This document shows, in pieces, positions 7,010 through 14,925 of a stretch of DNA of 16,517 nucleotides; the first letter of the stretch is position 1, and each line of letters starts with the position of its first letter. Position numbers and translations under genes: made by a program. This DNA is from CAYMJV01 sp964390545 (GTDB lineage Bacteria > Desulfobacterota > BSN033 > UBA1163): contig CAYMJV010000068.1 of the NCBI GenBank assembly GCA_964390545.1, positions 1 to 16,517 of the forward strand, in the 5' to 3' direction. A model generated the notes under the pieces. It saw nothing but the letters and a program-made list of their open reading frames with translations. It had not been told where the DNA came from and did no database searches.

Positions 7010-8010
7010 GCCGCCTCCGTGTGACCGAAAAGCTTTTTCGTTACTGAGCGGTAGGCCCTTGTAAGCGGCTCCTGGAGCCCGCGGGGCTGGTAAATCATCA
7101 CCAAGATTAACACAACACCGAAGATGATGAGGTGGAGCCCTGGAAGCTTGCCACCGAAGTAGATCCTGGAAAAATCGGTGACGGGTCTAAGGAGGAGTGC
7201 CCCGAGGACAGGCCCCGCGATGGATCCTCTCCCGCCAATGAGGGCAATGAAGGCGATCTCGAAAGATATGTCCAGCGACATGACGCTCTTGGGGTGAATG
7301 TAGAGGGTGAATTGGGCCCAAAACGTCCCTGCAAAGGCGGTGAGAAAGGAACTCATGGCCATCGCGATGAGCTTGGCCCTTGCGACGTTCACCCCCAAGG
7401 CCATAGCCGCTTCGGGCTCTTCGCCCCCTGCGACGAGATAGTGTCCCAGTTTAGAGCGCGAGATCGCATAGGTCAGCAGTAGCACCCCGGCAAGCATGAA
7501 CAGGATGATATAATAATAGGGCTCCTTGGTGGCGAACATGAAATTCAAAAGGCCGGTATTCAGAGGCGGGATCTGCAACCCTCGGGGGCCGTTGAGCCTG
7601 ATTGGGCCGAGATTGTCGATGTTTTCCACCATCACCCTGATGCCCTCGGCAAAAGCGATTGTGGCCAGGGCAAAGTAGGCCCCTCGCATCTTGAAGGTCG
7701 GCAGACCTATGATCACACCGACAATCGCCGCCAGAATTCCACCGATCATCATGCCGATCCAGGGGCTGATCCCATACTGGAGCGACAGGACCGTTGAGGT
7801 ATAGGCACCAATGCCTACGAATGCAGAGTGTCCCAAGGGAAGAACCCCTGCAAAACCGCCTACGAGGTTCCAGCTAGTGGTAAGGTAGGCATATAGATAA
7901 AGAAGGACCAGGATATGAAGGTAAGTGACACTTCTCACTGCCAGCGGCAAACCGAGGGCGATCACGCCAGCCAACACGAGAGGTCCGATGCGAATTGTGT
8001 TTCGTCCCAT
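7006..8010 (-). CDS. livM: Branched-chain amino acid type ABC transporter permease LivM
   Basis: 334 residues, highly hydrophobic with roughly eight to ten membrane spans. LivM hallmarks are LPLGHSAFVGIGAYTS in the N-terminal third and the cytoplasmic coupling segment IGGRGSIAGPVLGALLL near the C-terminus. It forms the inner-membrane channel with LivH. The ATG at 8010 follows AAGAGGCATAGC, 15 bases after the livH stop. The last bases overlap livG (ATGA). The basic C-terminal tail after the last span (TRAYRSVTKKLFGHTEAA) is cytoplasmic by the positive-inside rule. Confidence 0.95.
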   Translation of the reverse strand: MGRNTIRIGPLVLAGVIALGLPLAVRSVTYLHILVLLYLYAYLTTSWNLVGGFAGVLPLGHSAFVGIGAYTSTVLSLQYGISPWIGMMIGGILAAIVGVIIGLPTFKMRGAYFALATIAFAEGIRVMVENIDNLGPIRLNGPRGLQIPPLNTGLLNFMFATKEPYYYIILFMLAGVLLLTYAISRSKLGHYLVAGGEEPEAAMALGVNVARAKLIAMAMSSFLTAFAGTFWAQFTLYIHPKSVMSLDISFEIAFIALIGGRGSIAGPVLGALLLRPVTDFSRIYFGGKLPGLHLIIFGVVLILVMIYQPRGLQEPLTRAYRSVTKKLFGHTEAA

Positions 8011-8025
8011 GCTATGCCTCTTGCG

Positions 8026-8913
8026 CTACCATTCGTACTTTACGCCGAACAGGCCGGAAGGTTTGAGAAACAAGAAAACCAGGAAGAGGCCATAGACGAT
8101 CGCCTCAGTCCAGGTGGCAGCCATAAACTGGGTACCTACGTACTCGATCACACCGATGATCATACCGCCCAGGAGCGCACCTGCGATACTGCCAAGACCG
8201 CCGAGGACCACGATGATGAAGCATTTTATATCGAAAAGGACGCCTACGCTCGGAAAGATGTTGTAGAAAGGTACGAGAGACACGCCGGCGATACCTGCGG
8301 CGGCTGTGCCGATCCCGACGGCGACGTTATATACCTTGTACTGATTGATCCCCTGCAGGCTTGCGGCTTCCCGGTCGATGCTCGTGGCCCGGATCGCCCG
8401 GCCGGTACGGGTCTTCTGAAAGAACAAGTAGATGGCCAACGCCGTGAGAAGGGCAGCAAAAAAACCCCATAGTCTAGGGACCGAGAGAAGCATCCCGCCC
8501 ACCTCCAGCATCTTTCCGCGCAGGGGGTTATCCTGAAGATTTCGGTACTGGGGGCCGAAGACAAGGAGTGAAAGATTATCCAATATGTACCAGACACCGG
8601 TGGTGACGATGATGACGGTGATAGGCTCACGGACGGCTTTCTCGGCCTTGAAGATGGGCTTGATGACAATATCCTGGAGAAAATAGCCAAATAGGAACAT
8701 CACCGGCACTACTATAACCAGGGCCAAATAGGGGTGAAGCCCTGTGAGGATCACTGCCCAATAGGCGACGTACATGCCAACCATGAGCAAGGAGCCATGC
8801 GCGAAATTGATAACCTTGAGCACGCCGAAGATGACGGTGAGGCCCAAAGCGGCAAGCCCATAAATGGATCCCATAAGAATGCCATTGATGACGTCTTCAA
8901 GAATGTATTGCAT
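8026..8913 (-). CDS. livH: Branched-chain amino acid type ABC transporter permease LivH
   Basis: 295 residues of alternating hydrophobic spans. LivH hallmarks are GLTVIFGVLKVINFAHGS near the N-terminus and the coupling motif VLGGLGSIAGALLGG (about residues 235-250). It is the second inner-membrane permease subunit of the HAAT transporter. The ATG at 8913 has a strong Shine-Dalgarno, GAGGAGGGGC, 6 bases upstream. It is separated from the binding-protein gene by 95 bases that contain a stable hairpin, so its level is probably set below that of the binding protein. Confidence 0.95.
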   Translation of the reverse strand: MQYILEDVINGILMGSIYGLAALGLTVIFGVLKVINFAHGSLLMVGMYVAYWAVILTGLHPYLALVIVVPVMFLFGYFLQDIVIKPIFKAEKAVREPITVIIVTTGVWYILDNLSLLVFGPQYRNLQDNPLRGKMLEVGGMLLSVPRLWGFFAALLTALAIYLFFQKTRTGRAIRATSIDREAASLQGINQYKVYNVAVGIGTAAAGIAGVSLVPFYNIFPSVGVLFDIKCFIIVVLGGLGSIAGALLGGMIIGVIEYVGTQFMAATWTEAIVYGLFLVFLFLKPSGLFGVKYEW

Positions 8914-8946
8914 CCAAAGCCCCTCCTCATCGGCGACAGATTTTAG

Positions 8947-8980
8947 CGGGGAGCTTGCCCATCACCAGGCTTGCTCCCCG
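8947..8980 (-). promoter_or_regulatory. Intercistronic hairpin between the binding protein and livH
   Basis: CGGGGAGC (8947-8954) pairs perfectly with GCTCCCCG (8973-8980), with further GCC/GGC pairing inside the 18-base loop. There is no T-run beyond it. In the transcript it falls after the stop of the binding-protein gene and before the livH ribosome binding site. Such stems often protect the upstream mRNA or attenuate read-through so that binding protein outnumbers permease. The structure is seen; the role is inferred. Confidence 0.55.
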
Positions 8981-9008
8981 AGGGTGATAGTCTGAGTAGC
9001 GGAAGCAC

Positions 9009-10265
9009 TTATGGACTTGGGAAGACAGGTTTGTATCCAGCACGGCGCGCGCCCTTAGGCCACACGGTGATCCGTTCCATTCCCTTGCCGATATCGTTGA
9101 TCTGGACCATCACCAAAGCAGCATACTTGTTCTGTCCGGTTGCGTCGAACTCGACCGCATCATAGCCAACGATCATGCCAGGCCCTTTGGCCAGCTTGGT
9201 CTTGGCCAACGCATCTCGGATGGCCTTGGGATCGAGAGACTTGGCACGTTCCAAGGCATCGGCCATCACATACATGGCAATATAGCCATCCACCGACTCT
9301 CCGGCCAGGTTATAGCCATACTTAGATTTGAACTTCTCGTTAGCCTCCTTGGCCCCGGGCTTGTTGACATCTGTCTCCCACTCGACGATATCAAAGATAT
9401 ACCGGGCGTTCTTCCCTGCAGCCTTCAAGAAAGATGGGTCTGCATGGCCGCCACCGCTCGCGATAATCGCTTTGGGTTTCACCATGTACTCAGCCATCGT
9501 ATTGGTGATCAGAATGGCGTCGGCCGCATTCGAAACGAGCAGGAGTATATCTGGGTTGGCCCGTTTGATCTTTTGGACAAGAGGGCTCATATCGGTTGCC
9601 GTTGAGGGATAGGGCTCGTCCATAACAACTTTATAGCCGCCCTGTTCCGCAAGCTTATTCCAACCGCTGGCAAATCCCTTGCCCCAGTCCCCGTTTTCAT
9701 AAACAAAGGCCAGGGTGGATACCTTCTTGCTGAACTCTTTTTGAAGGTCACTGAGGAAGACAAACTGGTCTCGGGTCCACCAGCTATCTTTTGCGGCAAT
9801 CCGAAAGACGGTTTTAAAGCCCTGGTCAGTGATTTTGTCAGCCACCGAAACTGGGACGATAAAGGGGATTCCATACCGCTCAGACACAGCTGTCGTTGGG
9901 TAAGTGACCGCGGAGTTCCAGCAGCCCGTAAGCACATTGACTTTTTCGGTGTTGATCAAACGCTCTGCCTCAGCCACACCCTTGTCAGGCTTGGACTCCG
10001 AATCGGCGTAGAACATGACAATCTTGGCCCCTCCCAGCGACTTGATCCCTCCTGCCGCGTTGATCTCCTCAATGGCCATGTCTTGGGAATTTTTGTTCTG
10101 TTGCCCGACGGAAGCCGATGGACCGGAAAGCGGCAGAATGTTCCCCACTTTTACCACTTTTGGCTGTGCCAGGGCAGGACGATCGGCGAGAAATGCCATG
10201 GAACACACAAACGCGAAAGCCAAAACACAAACATACGCCTTCCAGCAAATACTTCTTTCCCTCAT
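9009..10265 (-). CDS. Periplasmic amino-acid binding protein of the HAAT transporter (LivJ/LivK-like)
   Basis: 418 residues from the ATG at 10265, chosen over the upstream start at 10289 because AAAGGAGGATACT precedes it ideally. Residues 1-33 are a Sec signal peptide (basic RERSICWK, hydrophobic core, ALA cleavage site before QPKVVKVG). There is no convincing lipobox, so the protein is likely soluble in the periplasm. The mature part is a type I periplasmic binding fold: VGNILPLSGPSASVGQQ, the EINAAGGIK helix, the YADSESKPDKGVAEAERLI segment, and the hinge-proximal VYENGDWGKG. The ligand is probably an amino acid or amide; the exact compound cannot be read. It is placed directly before livHMGF and after the aminotransferase and ACT-like genes. 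Confidence 0.93.
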   Translation of the reverse strand: MRERSICWKAYVCVLAFAFVCSMAFLADRPALAQPKVVKVGNILPLSGPSASVGQQNKNSQDMAIEEINAAGGIKSLGGAKIVMFYADSESKPDKGVAEAERLINTEKVNVLTGCWNSAVTYPTTAVSERYGIPFIVPVSVADKITDQGFKTVFRIAAKDSWWTRDQFVFLSDLQKEFSKKVSTLAFVYENGDWGKGFASGWNKLAEQGGYKVVMDEPYPSTATDMSPLVQKIKRANPDILLLVSNAADAILITNTMAEYMVKPKAIIASGGGHADPSFLKAAGKNARYIFDIVEWETDVNKPGAKEANEKFKSKYGYNLAGESVDGYIAMYVMADALERAKSLDPKAIRDALAKTKLAKGPGMIVGYDAVEFDATGQNKYAALVMVQINDIGKGMERITVWPKGARRAGYKPVFPSP

Positions 10266-10323
10266 AGTATCCTCCTTTCCTTTCTTCAATGAAAAAAATA
10301 GCTTATACTCTCATGCCTAAATT

Positions 10324-10653
10324 TCACTTCTCTCTCTTTTTTCCTTTTTGCTTATCACCTCCTCGATTTGAGCTGATTCGTTCTTCGGGCAATGCATTAA
10401 TTCCTTTAATGACGAATCCGTGCTCCGTTAGCTTCAGGGCTACATTTCTCATGTCCTTTACATCCAGCTTAAATAGAATCCATTGAGTTGAGAGGTAACT
10501 CTTTTCAATGATGTGGATGCCAAGATCCTCAACGATCCTCTCCGCTTCAGCGTCAATCTTTGAAGAATCGGTGATTCTAAGGAGGATCTGGGCATGGCTT
10601 CTATCGGCTTTAATTTCATGGCCCACTTCTTCCAATGTCTCTTCATAAACCAT
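10324..10653 (-). CDS. Small ACT-like regulatory or ligand-binding protein, unknown function
   Basis: 109 residues. The core from about 18 to 90 alternates strands and helices in the order strand (HAQILLRIT), helix (KIDAEAERIVEDLG), strand (IHIIEKSYLS), strand (QWILFKLDV), helix (DMRNVALKLTEHG), strand (FVIKGINAL). This is the beta-alpha-beta-beta-alpha-beta order of ACT/ferredoxin-like domains, which often bind amino acids. The tail is basic and disordered (DKQKGKKREK). The family assignment rests on my fold reading, not on a recognised motif. It starts 20 bases after the aminotransferase stop and ends 58 bases before the binding-protein gene, so it is co-transcribed with both. The ribosome binding site (GGGGCGG, about 7-8 bases upstream) is unusual but purine-rich. 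Confidence 0.65.
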   Translation of the reverse strand: MVYEETLEEVGHEIKADRSHAQILLRITDSSKIDAEAERIVEDLGIHIIEKSYLSTQWILFKLDVKDMRNVALKLTEHGFVIKGINALPEERISSNRGGDKQKGKKREK

Positions 10654-10673
10654 GGCTTTCCGCCCCAGATATT

Positions 10674-11978
10674 TTAGGCAGGGGAGAGTTCACTAAGGCT
10701 TTCTTCAATGATCGATAACCCTTTTTCAAGCTGATCATCCGTAATGATCAAGGGCATCAAGGGTCTAATGATATTGGAGTGAGTTCCTGCAGAAATCATC
10801 AAAAGCCCTTTCTCTCGGCAACGCGCAACCAAACGTTTCGTAAATGCAGTGGCTGGTTCCTTTGTCTTCCGATCAAGCACCAACTCCATTCCAACCATGG
10901 CCCCTAACCCCCGAACGTCACCAATCAAGAAGTGGCGTTTTTGAAATTCCTTAAATCTTTCCATAACCTTTTGGCCGATTTTTTCTGCCCGCGATAAGAC
11001 GCCTTTTTTCTCAAACACATCCAGAACTGCAAGAGCTGCCCGGCAGGCCACAGGATTTCCTCCAAAGGTCCCCCCTAGCCCTCCCACTTGAGGGTGATCC
11101 ATCAATTCTGCTTGTCCTGTTACAGCGCTAAGAGGAAGACCGCCGGCCATGGACTTGGCCATGACTACGATCTCTGGTGCAACTTCATAGTGTTCCATCG
11201 CAAACATTTTACCTGTTCGGCCGAAGCCGGTTTGGATCTCATCGGCAATCAAGACAATACCATGATCCTGGCAAATCTTATGAAGAATCTTAAAATATTC
11301 CTTGGGAGGGGCAACGAACCCTCCTTCCCCAAGTACAGGTTCTGCTATGACAGCGGCTACTTGCTCTGAGGAAATGTGAGTATGGAAGAAATCCCTTAGA
11401 AAGTAAGCGCAGTGTATTTCACAAGACGGGTATTCCAGGCCAAAGGCACATCGGTAACAATAGGCAAAAGGCATGCGATAAATTTCTGGGGCATAAGGAG
11501 CAAAACCAAATTTATAGGGCTTCATCTTACTGGTGAGACTCATCGCCAAAAGAGTTCGGCCGTGAAAAGCATCCTCAAAGGCAATGATCGCCGGCCTGCC
11601 CGTAGCGTGCCGGGCGACCTTGACGGCATTTTCAACACCCTCAGCTCCACTATTTACAAACATTGTCTTCTTTGGGAAGTCTCCAGGTGTAAGTTGGTTT
11701 AGCCTCTTGGCAAGCTCCACATAAGGTTCATACATTACTACATGGAAACAGGTGTGAATATATTTCTGGATCTGATCTTGAATTGCCTTCAAGACCTCTT
11801 CATCGCAATGCCCGACATTGTTCACACCGATGCCACCTGCAAAATCAATGTATTCCTTCCCTTCGACATCAGTAATGATCGCCCCTTTGGCCTTTTCCGC
11901 AAAGATAGGATGGACATTGAATGGCCCCTGGGGTATATGTTTGTTCCTTTCTGCAAGTAAAGATTCATTGCTTTTCAT
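10674..11978 (-). CDS. Class III PLP aminotransferase, 4-aminobutyrate/omega-amino acid type
   Basis: 434 residues from the ATG at 11978, chosen because AAGAGGTAAGACCC precedes it; a longer frame to 12068 adds an unlikely leader. Family marks: the FVNSGAEGVENAVKVARH PLP-phosphate loop (108-125), the AFHGRT segment (137-142), D246 in IADEIQTGFGRTG, which holds the pyridine nitrogen, and K275 in VVMAKSMAGGLPLSAV as the Schiff-base lysine. It moves an amino group, probably from GABA or another omega-amino acid, to 2-oxoglutarate or pyruvate, giving a semialdehyde. Substrate choice is inferred from overall resemblance to GabT. A cysteine cluster (C174, C177, C186, C190) is discussed separately. 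It is the first gene after the 313-base regulatory gap. Confidence 0.92.
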   Translation of the reverse strand: MKSNESLLAERNKHIPQGPFNVHPIFAEKAKGAIITDVEGKEYIDFAGGIGVNNVGHCDEEVLKAIQDQIQKYIHTCFHVVMYEPYVELAKRLNQLTPGDFPKKTMFVNSGAEGVENAVKVARHATGRPAIIAFEDAFHGRTLLAMSLTSKMKPYKFGFAPYAPEIYRMPFAYCYRCAFGLEYPSCEIHCAYFLRDFFHTHISSEQVAAVIAEPVLGEGGFVAPPKEYFKILHKICQDHGIVLIADEIQTGFGRTGKMFAMEHYEVAPEIVVMAKSMAGGLPLSAVTGQAELMDHPQVGGLGGTFGGNPVACRAALAVLDVFEKKGVLSRAEKIGQKVMERFKEFQKRHFLIGDVRGLGAMVGMELVLDRKTKEPATAFTKRLVARCREKGLLMISAGTHSNIIRPLMPLIITDDQLEKGLSIIEESLSELSPA

Positions 11979-12043
11979 GGGTCTTACCTCTTGTCTTATC
12001 CGTTTCAGGCCTTGGTCGTAATTTGTAAAGCCATAATGGAAAC

Positions 12044-12059
12044 TCCATATTTCATGCCA
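12044..12059 (-). promoter_or_regulatory. Possible sigma-54 (-24/-12) promoter, imperfect
   Basis: On the minus strand TGGCATGAAATATGGA matches the -24 half of the consensus (TGGCAC) with one change. The -12 half is ATGG instead of TTGC: G is kept at the key position but C is not. Transcription would begin near 12034, leaving about 55 bases to the ATG at 11978. It is the best match in the gap but weak. Confidence 0.3.
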
Positions 12060-12200
12060 ATGATTCAAAAATAATTCTAGGGAGAAATAATTTAAAAACT
12101 TTTCCTCCTAGTGAATTGATTTAAATCATAAAATCGGTTCAGGATTAGGGATTAAAGGATAGTTGAAAGAGATGGATGAGTTTTGATAGACTTGAATTTC

Positions 12201-12214
12201 ATGCAAATTTGCAT
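12201..12214. promoter_or_regulatory. Perfect palindrome ATGCAAATTTGCAT, candidate activator site
   Basis: This 14-base perfect dyad lies about 145 bases upstream of the possible -24 element, a typical distance for an enhancer bound by a sigma-54 activator. The Fis-type HTH protein encoded directly upstream is the obvious candidate to bind it. One copy was seen; such enhancers often occur in pairs. Confidence 0.4.
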
Positions 12215-12291
12215 CTTAATTTTCTAATAAAATGTAAAAACTATAAAATGTTATTAGATAATAGATAATTATGTTTCATGTAAAAATACAT

Positions 12292-14052
12292 CTACTTATG
12301 CATTATCACATCTTTTTTGACAACGGAATATTTCTTGATTTTTCTGGATATTGTTCCCTGATCTACTTTCAAAATTTTTGCCACTTCATCCTGAGAACCA
12401 TACTTTTGGATAGCCCTTTCAATAATCAGCCTCTCGTATTTTTTTAGAGCGTCTTTGAGTGGGATACCTTCAGATAGCACTGGATGGGCTATTGTTTTGC
12501 TCATATAACTATTTATACTATCCGGCAGATCTCTCAGCTCAATTCGATCGTTTTCCGCAAGCACAACAAGCCGTTCAATAAGGTTAGCTAGTTCCCGAAT
12601 ATTTCCTGGAAAATCATATCTGGAAAGAGCATCAATTGCTTCTGGGGAAAGAATCTTTTCTTTTCGATGTGTTTTGCTAAATTTCTCAAGAAAATGAGAG
12701 ATCAGGGGTGAGACATCATCCCGCCTCTCTTTTAAAGGGGGGATATAGATTGGAACAACGTTGAGACGATAATAAAGGTCTTCTCTAAACAGTTTGGATG
12801 ATACCATTTCATCGATCTTTTTATTGGTTGCTGCAATAATTCTCACATCAATTTCCTTTGGTTCTGTTCCACCAACGCGAATGATTTCATGATCTTCCAA
12901 AAAACGAAGCAGTTTTGACTGCGTGCTAAGGGGAATTTCTCCAATTTCATCGAGGAAGAGGGTCCCCTTATTAGCAAGTTCGAAGAATCCTGGTTTGCCT
13001 TCTGATTTTGCACCGGTAAAGGCACCTCTTTCATATCCAAATAATTCTGATTCAACGAGAGTATCCGGAATACCAGCACAATCGACTCGAATGAAAGGGC
13101 TACCACTTCGTTCTGAATGTCTGTGAATCAGTCTTGCAATCATTCCTTTTCCTACACCGGATTCCCCGAGAAGGAGTATAGTGGAATTTACTTTAGCAAC
13201 CCTTAAGGCCATTTTAATAATCCGTTCCATTTCTTCGCTTCGGAAGATGATATTGGAAAGGTCAACTCCTTTCATCTCTAACTCAGAGAGTTGCGAAGAG
13301 TAGCTTTTAGCCAGAGCCTGCGTCTCCTGAAGTTGACTTCTGAGATTATCCAATTCAGTAATGTCCCGTTCATTTGTTAAGATAAAAGTAATTTCTCCTT
13401 TTTCATTAAAAATTGGATTCCCGGTGACCAGAACCTTCTTTCCCCCTTTAATCTCCTGAATCATTGTTACTGAGGTTCTTCTCTTCAGAACCTCTAGAGT
13501 GGCTGATTTATCGAAAAGCCCATTGTCTATCAGTTCCTTCATATTCTTTCCAACGACCTCTTCAGCCTTTACATCATTGATCCTTTCCGAGGCTTTATTT
13601 ATGCTGATCACTTTGCCGTCATGATCACATATCCAGAGACCATCATAGGATGAATCGATGATAGTATCCAACCAGTTCTTCATGTTCTTAAACAGATCCA
13701 ATTCTTTTGAAATTTTTTCAATTTCGGAGATATCTTGAAAGAGGCTGACGGCGCCAGAGATTTTTCCGTCACTCACAATAGGGTTAATATTCGAAATAAG
13801 GGTAACTGTTTCACCTTTGAGTTTTTCTCCATAAAATGGGGATCCTGTCTTTAGGCATTCAAGCAATTTACCGCCTGTATTCGGAAGAACATCCAGAATG
13901 TATCGATGAATAGCCTCATGAGCAGGAATGTTAAAGATTCTTTCCGCCGTTTTGTTGAAATAAGTGATGATACCTTTCCCGTCGATGGCGACAATACCGT
14001 TGTAAATTGTATTGAGCACTGATCGAGGGTCAAAATTTCTTATGTCTTCCAT
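12292..14052 (-). CDS. Sigma-54-dependent transcriptional activator, PAS-PAS-AAA+-HTH
   Basis: 586 residues from the ATG at 14052, chosen because TTTCGGAGGATCAATGTT precedes it; the longer frame to 14124 lacks support. Order: PAS 1 (about 8-112, YNGIVAIDGKGIITYFNKTAERIF), PAS 2 (about 127-235, SSYDGLWICDHDGKVISINKA), a coiled linker (235-262), then the AAA+ domain with Walker A GESGVGKG (296-303), the sigma-54 contact loop GAFTGA (343-348) and Walker B TLFLDEIGE (364-372), and a Fis-type HTH (about 550-575, SQDEVAKILKVDQGTISRKI). It is a one-component regulator of the BkdR/RocR style: the PAS domains probably sense a metabolite in the cytoplasm. No receiver domain is present. Its place directly before the aminotransferase operon suggests it controls that operon. 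Confidence 0.95.
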   Translation of the reverse strand: MEDIRNFDPRSVLNTIYNGIVAIDGKGIITYFNKTAERIFNIPAHEAIHRYILDVLPNTGGKLLECLKTGSPFYGEKLKGETVTLISNINPIVSDGKISGAVSLFQDISEIEKISKELDLFKNMKNWLDTIIDSSYDGLWICDHDGKVISINKASERINDVKAEEVVGKNMKELIDNGLFDKSATLEVLKRRTSVTMIQEIKGGKKVLVTGNPIFNEKGEITFILTNERDITELDNLRSQLQETQALAKSYSSQLSELEMKGVDLSNIIFRSEEMERIIKMALRVAKVNSTILLLGESGVGKGMIARLIHRHSERSGSPFIRVDCAGIPDTLVESELFGYERGAFTGAKSEGKPGFFELANKGTLFLDEIGEIPLSTQSKLLRFLEDHEIIRVGGTEPKEIDVRIIAATNKKIDEMVSSKLFREDLYYRLNVVPIYIPPLKERRDDVSPLISHFLEKFSKTHRKEKILSPEAIDALSRYDFPGNIRELANLIERLVVLAENDRIELRDLPDSINSYMSKTIAHPVLSEGIPLKDALKKYERLIIERAIQKYGSQDEVAKILKVDQGTISRKIKKYSVVKKDVIMHK

Positions 14053-14142
14053 AACATTGATCCTCCGAAATTTCTTAAGCCCGTTTCCCTTGAACGGAAA
14101 AGTTGCAGAACTTGCATTTTCCACTGATCAAATTCATCTCAA

Positions 14143-14160
14143 GAACACCAAAGTGTGTTC
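14143..14160. promoter_or_regulatory. Dyad GAACAC-N6-GTGTTC upstream of the activator gene
   Basis: GAACAC (14143-14148) pairs with GTGTTC (14155-14160). It lies about 90 bases before the activator start and touches the stop codon of the decayed radical SAM gene. It may be an operator for autoregulation or a weak transcription end for the pseudogene; no T-run follows. Confidence 0.25.
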
Positions 14161-14925
14161 AATGGATGACCTTTCGATTGCAAAATGGACAATAGGTTGA
14201 ATTGTACATATGGCCTGGAACATTTCCAACATAAACATATCTCAAACCATTCTTCTTTGCAATCTCATAGGCAGACTCTACTCTAAAGTAGAAACCGCAG
14301 TAGGGAAGAGATGAACTGATTTATAATTTTGGGAAAACCTGGTGAAGTGGGGTATCCTGTCCCAAATTCTCTTTGATCCACCGACACATCTCGTCAATCA
14401 TTTTTGGATTATCATTTAAAGTGGGGATGACCAAATTAACAATCTCCAGCCATATATTCTCTTTCCTGATGGTGAGAATGGATTCCAGGACAGGCTTCAA
14501 TGATGCGGAGCAGACCTCTTCATAAAATTTTTCCCTAAACCCTTTGAAGCCAATCTTAACGACATCCAGGACTGTTAAAAGTTTTGGAAGGGGTTCTCGG
14601 TTGATATGTCTATTCGAGACCATCGAAGTCATAAAACCGTTCCGTTTGGCGATGGAGGAGATGTCGTACAAATACTCGTAGTAGACCGTCGGATCGGTAT
14701 AGTGAAGGAGATAGAAAGAAGTTGGTGCTCTCTTGCCTGTTGGATGATTTCGGAAGGAGAGTACGAGTAGTGGTTCAGTTCCTCGAGGCTCTTCTGGGAG
14801 AGATTCCAGTTTTGGCAATGTTTGCACCTCAGATTGCAACTTGCACAGGGGAGGCAGAGCCTAAAATGGCCTGGGATGAAATAGTAGAAAGGTGCCTTTC
14901 CAATCGGACCAATATCGACGAATGC
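14159..14925 (-). pseudogene. Decayed AmmeMemoRadiSam-type radical SAM gene
   Basis: Pieces in different frames rebuild one radical SAM protein. In order: GPIGKAPFYYFIPGHF; the [4Fe-4S]/SAM motif CNLRCKHCQNW (CxxxCxxC); NLSQKSLEEL; SISF; YTDPTVYYEYLYD; LKPVLESILTIRKENIWLEIVN; LVIPTLNDNP; DTPLH; and a C-terminus NGLRYVYVGNVPGHMYNSTY with CPFC, ending at TGA 14161-14159. Three lesions are visible: loss of one base near 14700 (in SISF/YTDP), a 5-base deletion near 14343 (PLH joined to TRF, losing TTCAC) and a 5-base tandem duplication CTCTA at 14276-14285. The N-terminal third is missing and is replaced by transposase sequence. It resembles the radical SAM partner of AmmeMemoRadiSam systems or a pyruvate-formate-lyase-activating-type enzyme. 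Confidence 0.85.

Larger units (their letters stand above)
11979..12291 (-). promoter_or_regulatory. Regulatory gap between the sigma-54 activator and the aminotransferase operon
   Basis: This A+T-rich stretch of 313 bases has no supportable gene. It carries a perfect 14-base palindrome (12201-12214) and a -24-like element (12044-12059). It is the natural place for the promoter of the downstream operon and for binding of the neighbouring activator. Confidence 0.5.

Noticed and set aside
7915..8472. 185-residue plus-strand frame antisense to livM and livH
   Set aside because: It is a shadow of two clear permease genes; the sequence is rich in charged residues without a recognisable fold.
11979..12068. 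N-terminal extension of the aminotransferase to 12068
   Set aside because: The ATG at 11978 has a good ribosome binding site and the extra 30 residues (MNHWHEIWSFHYGF...) do not match the family's N-terminus.
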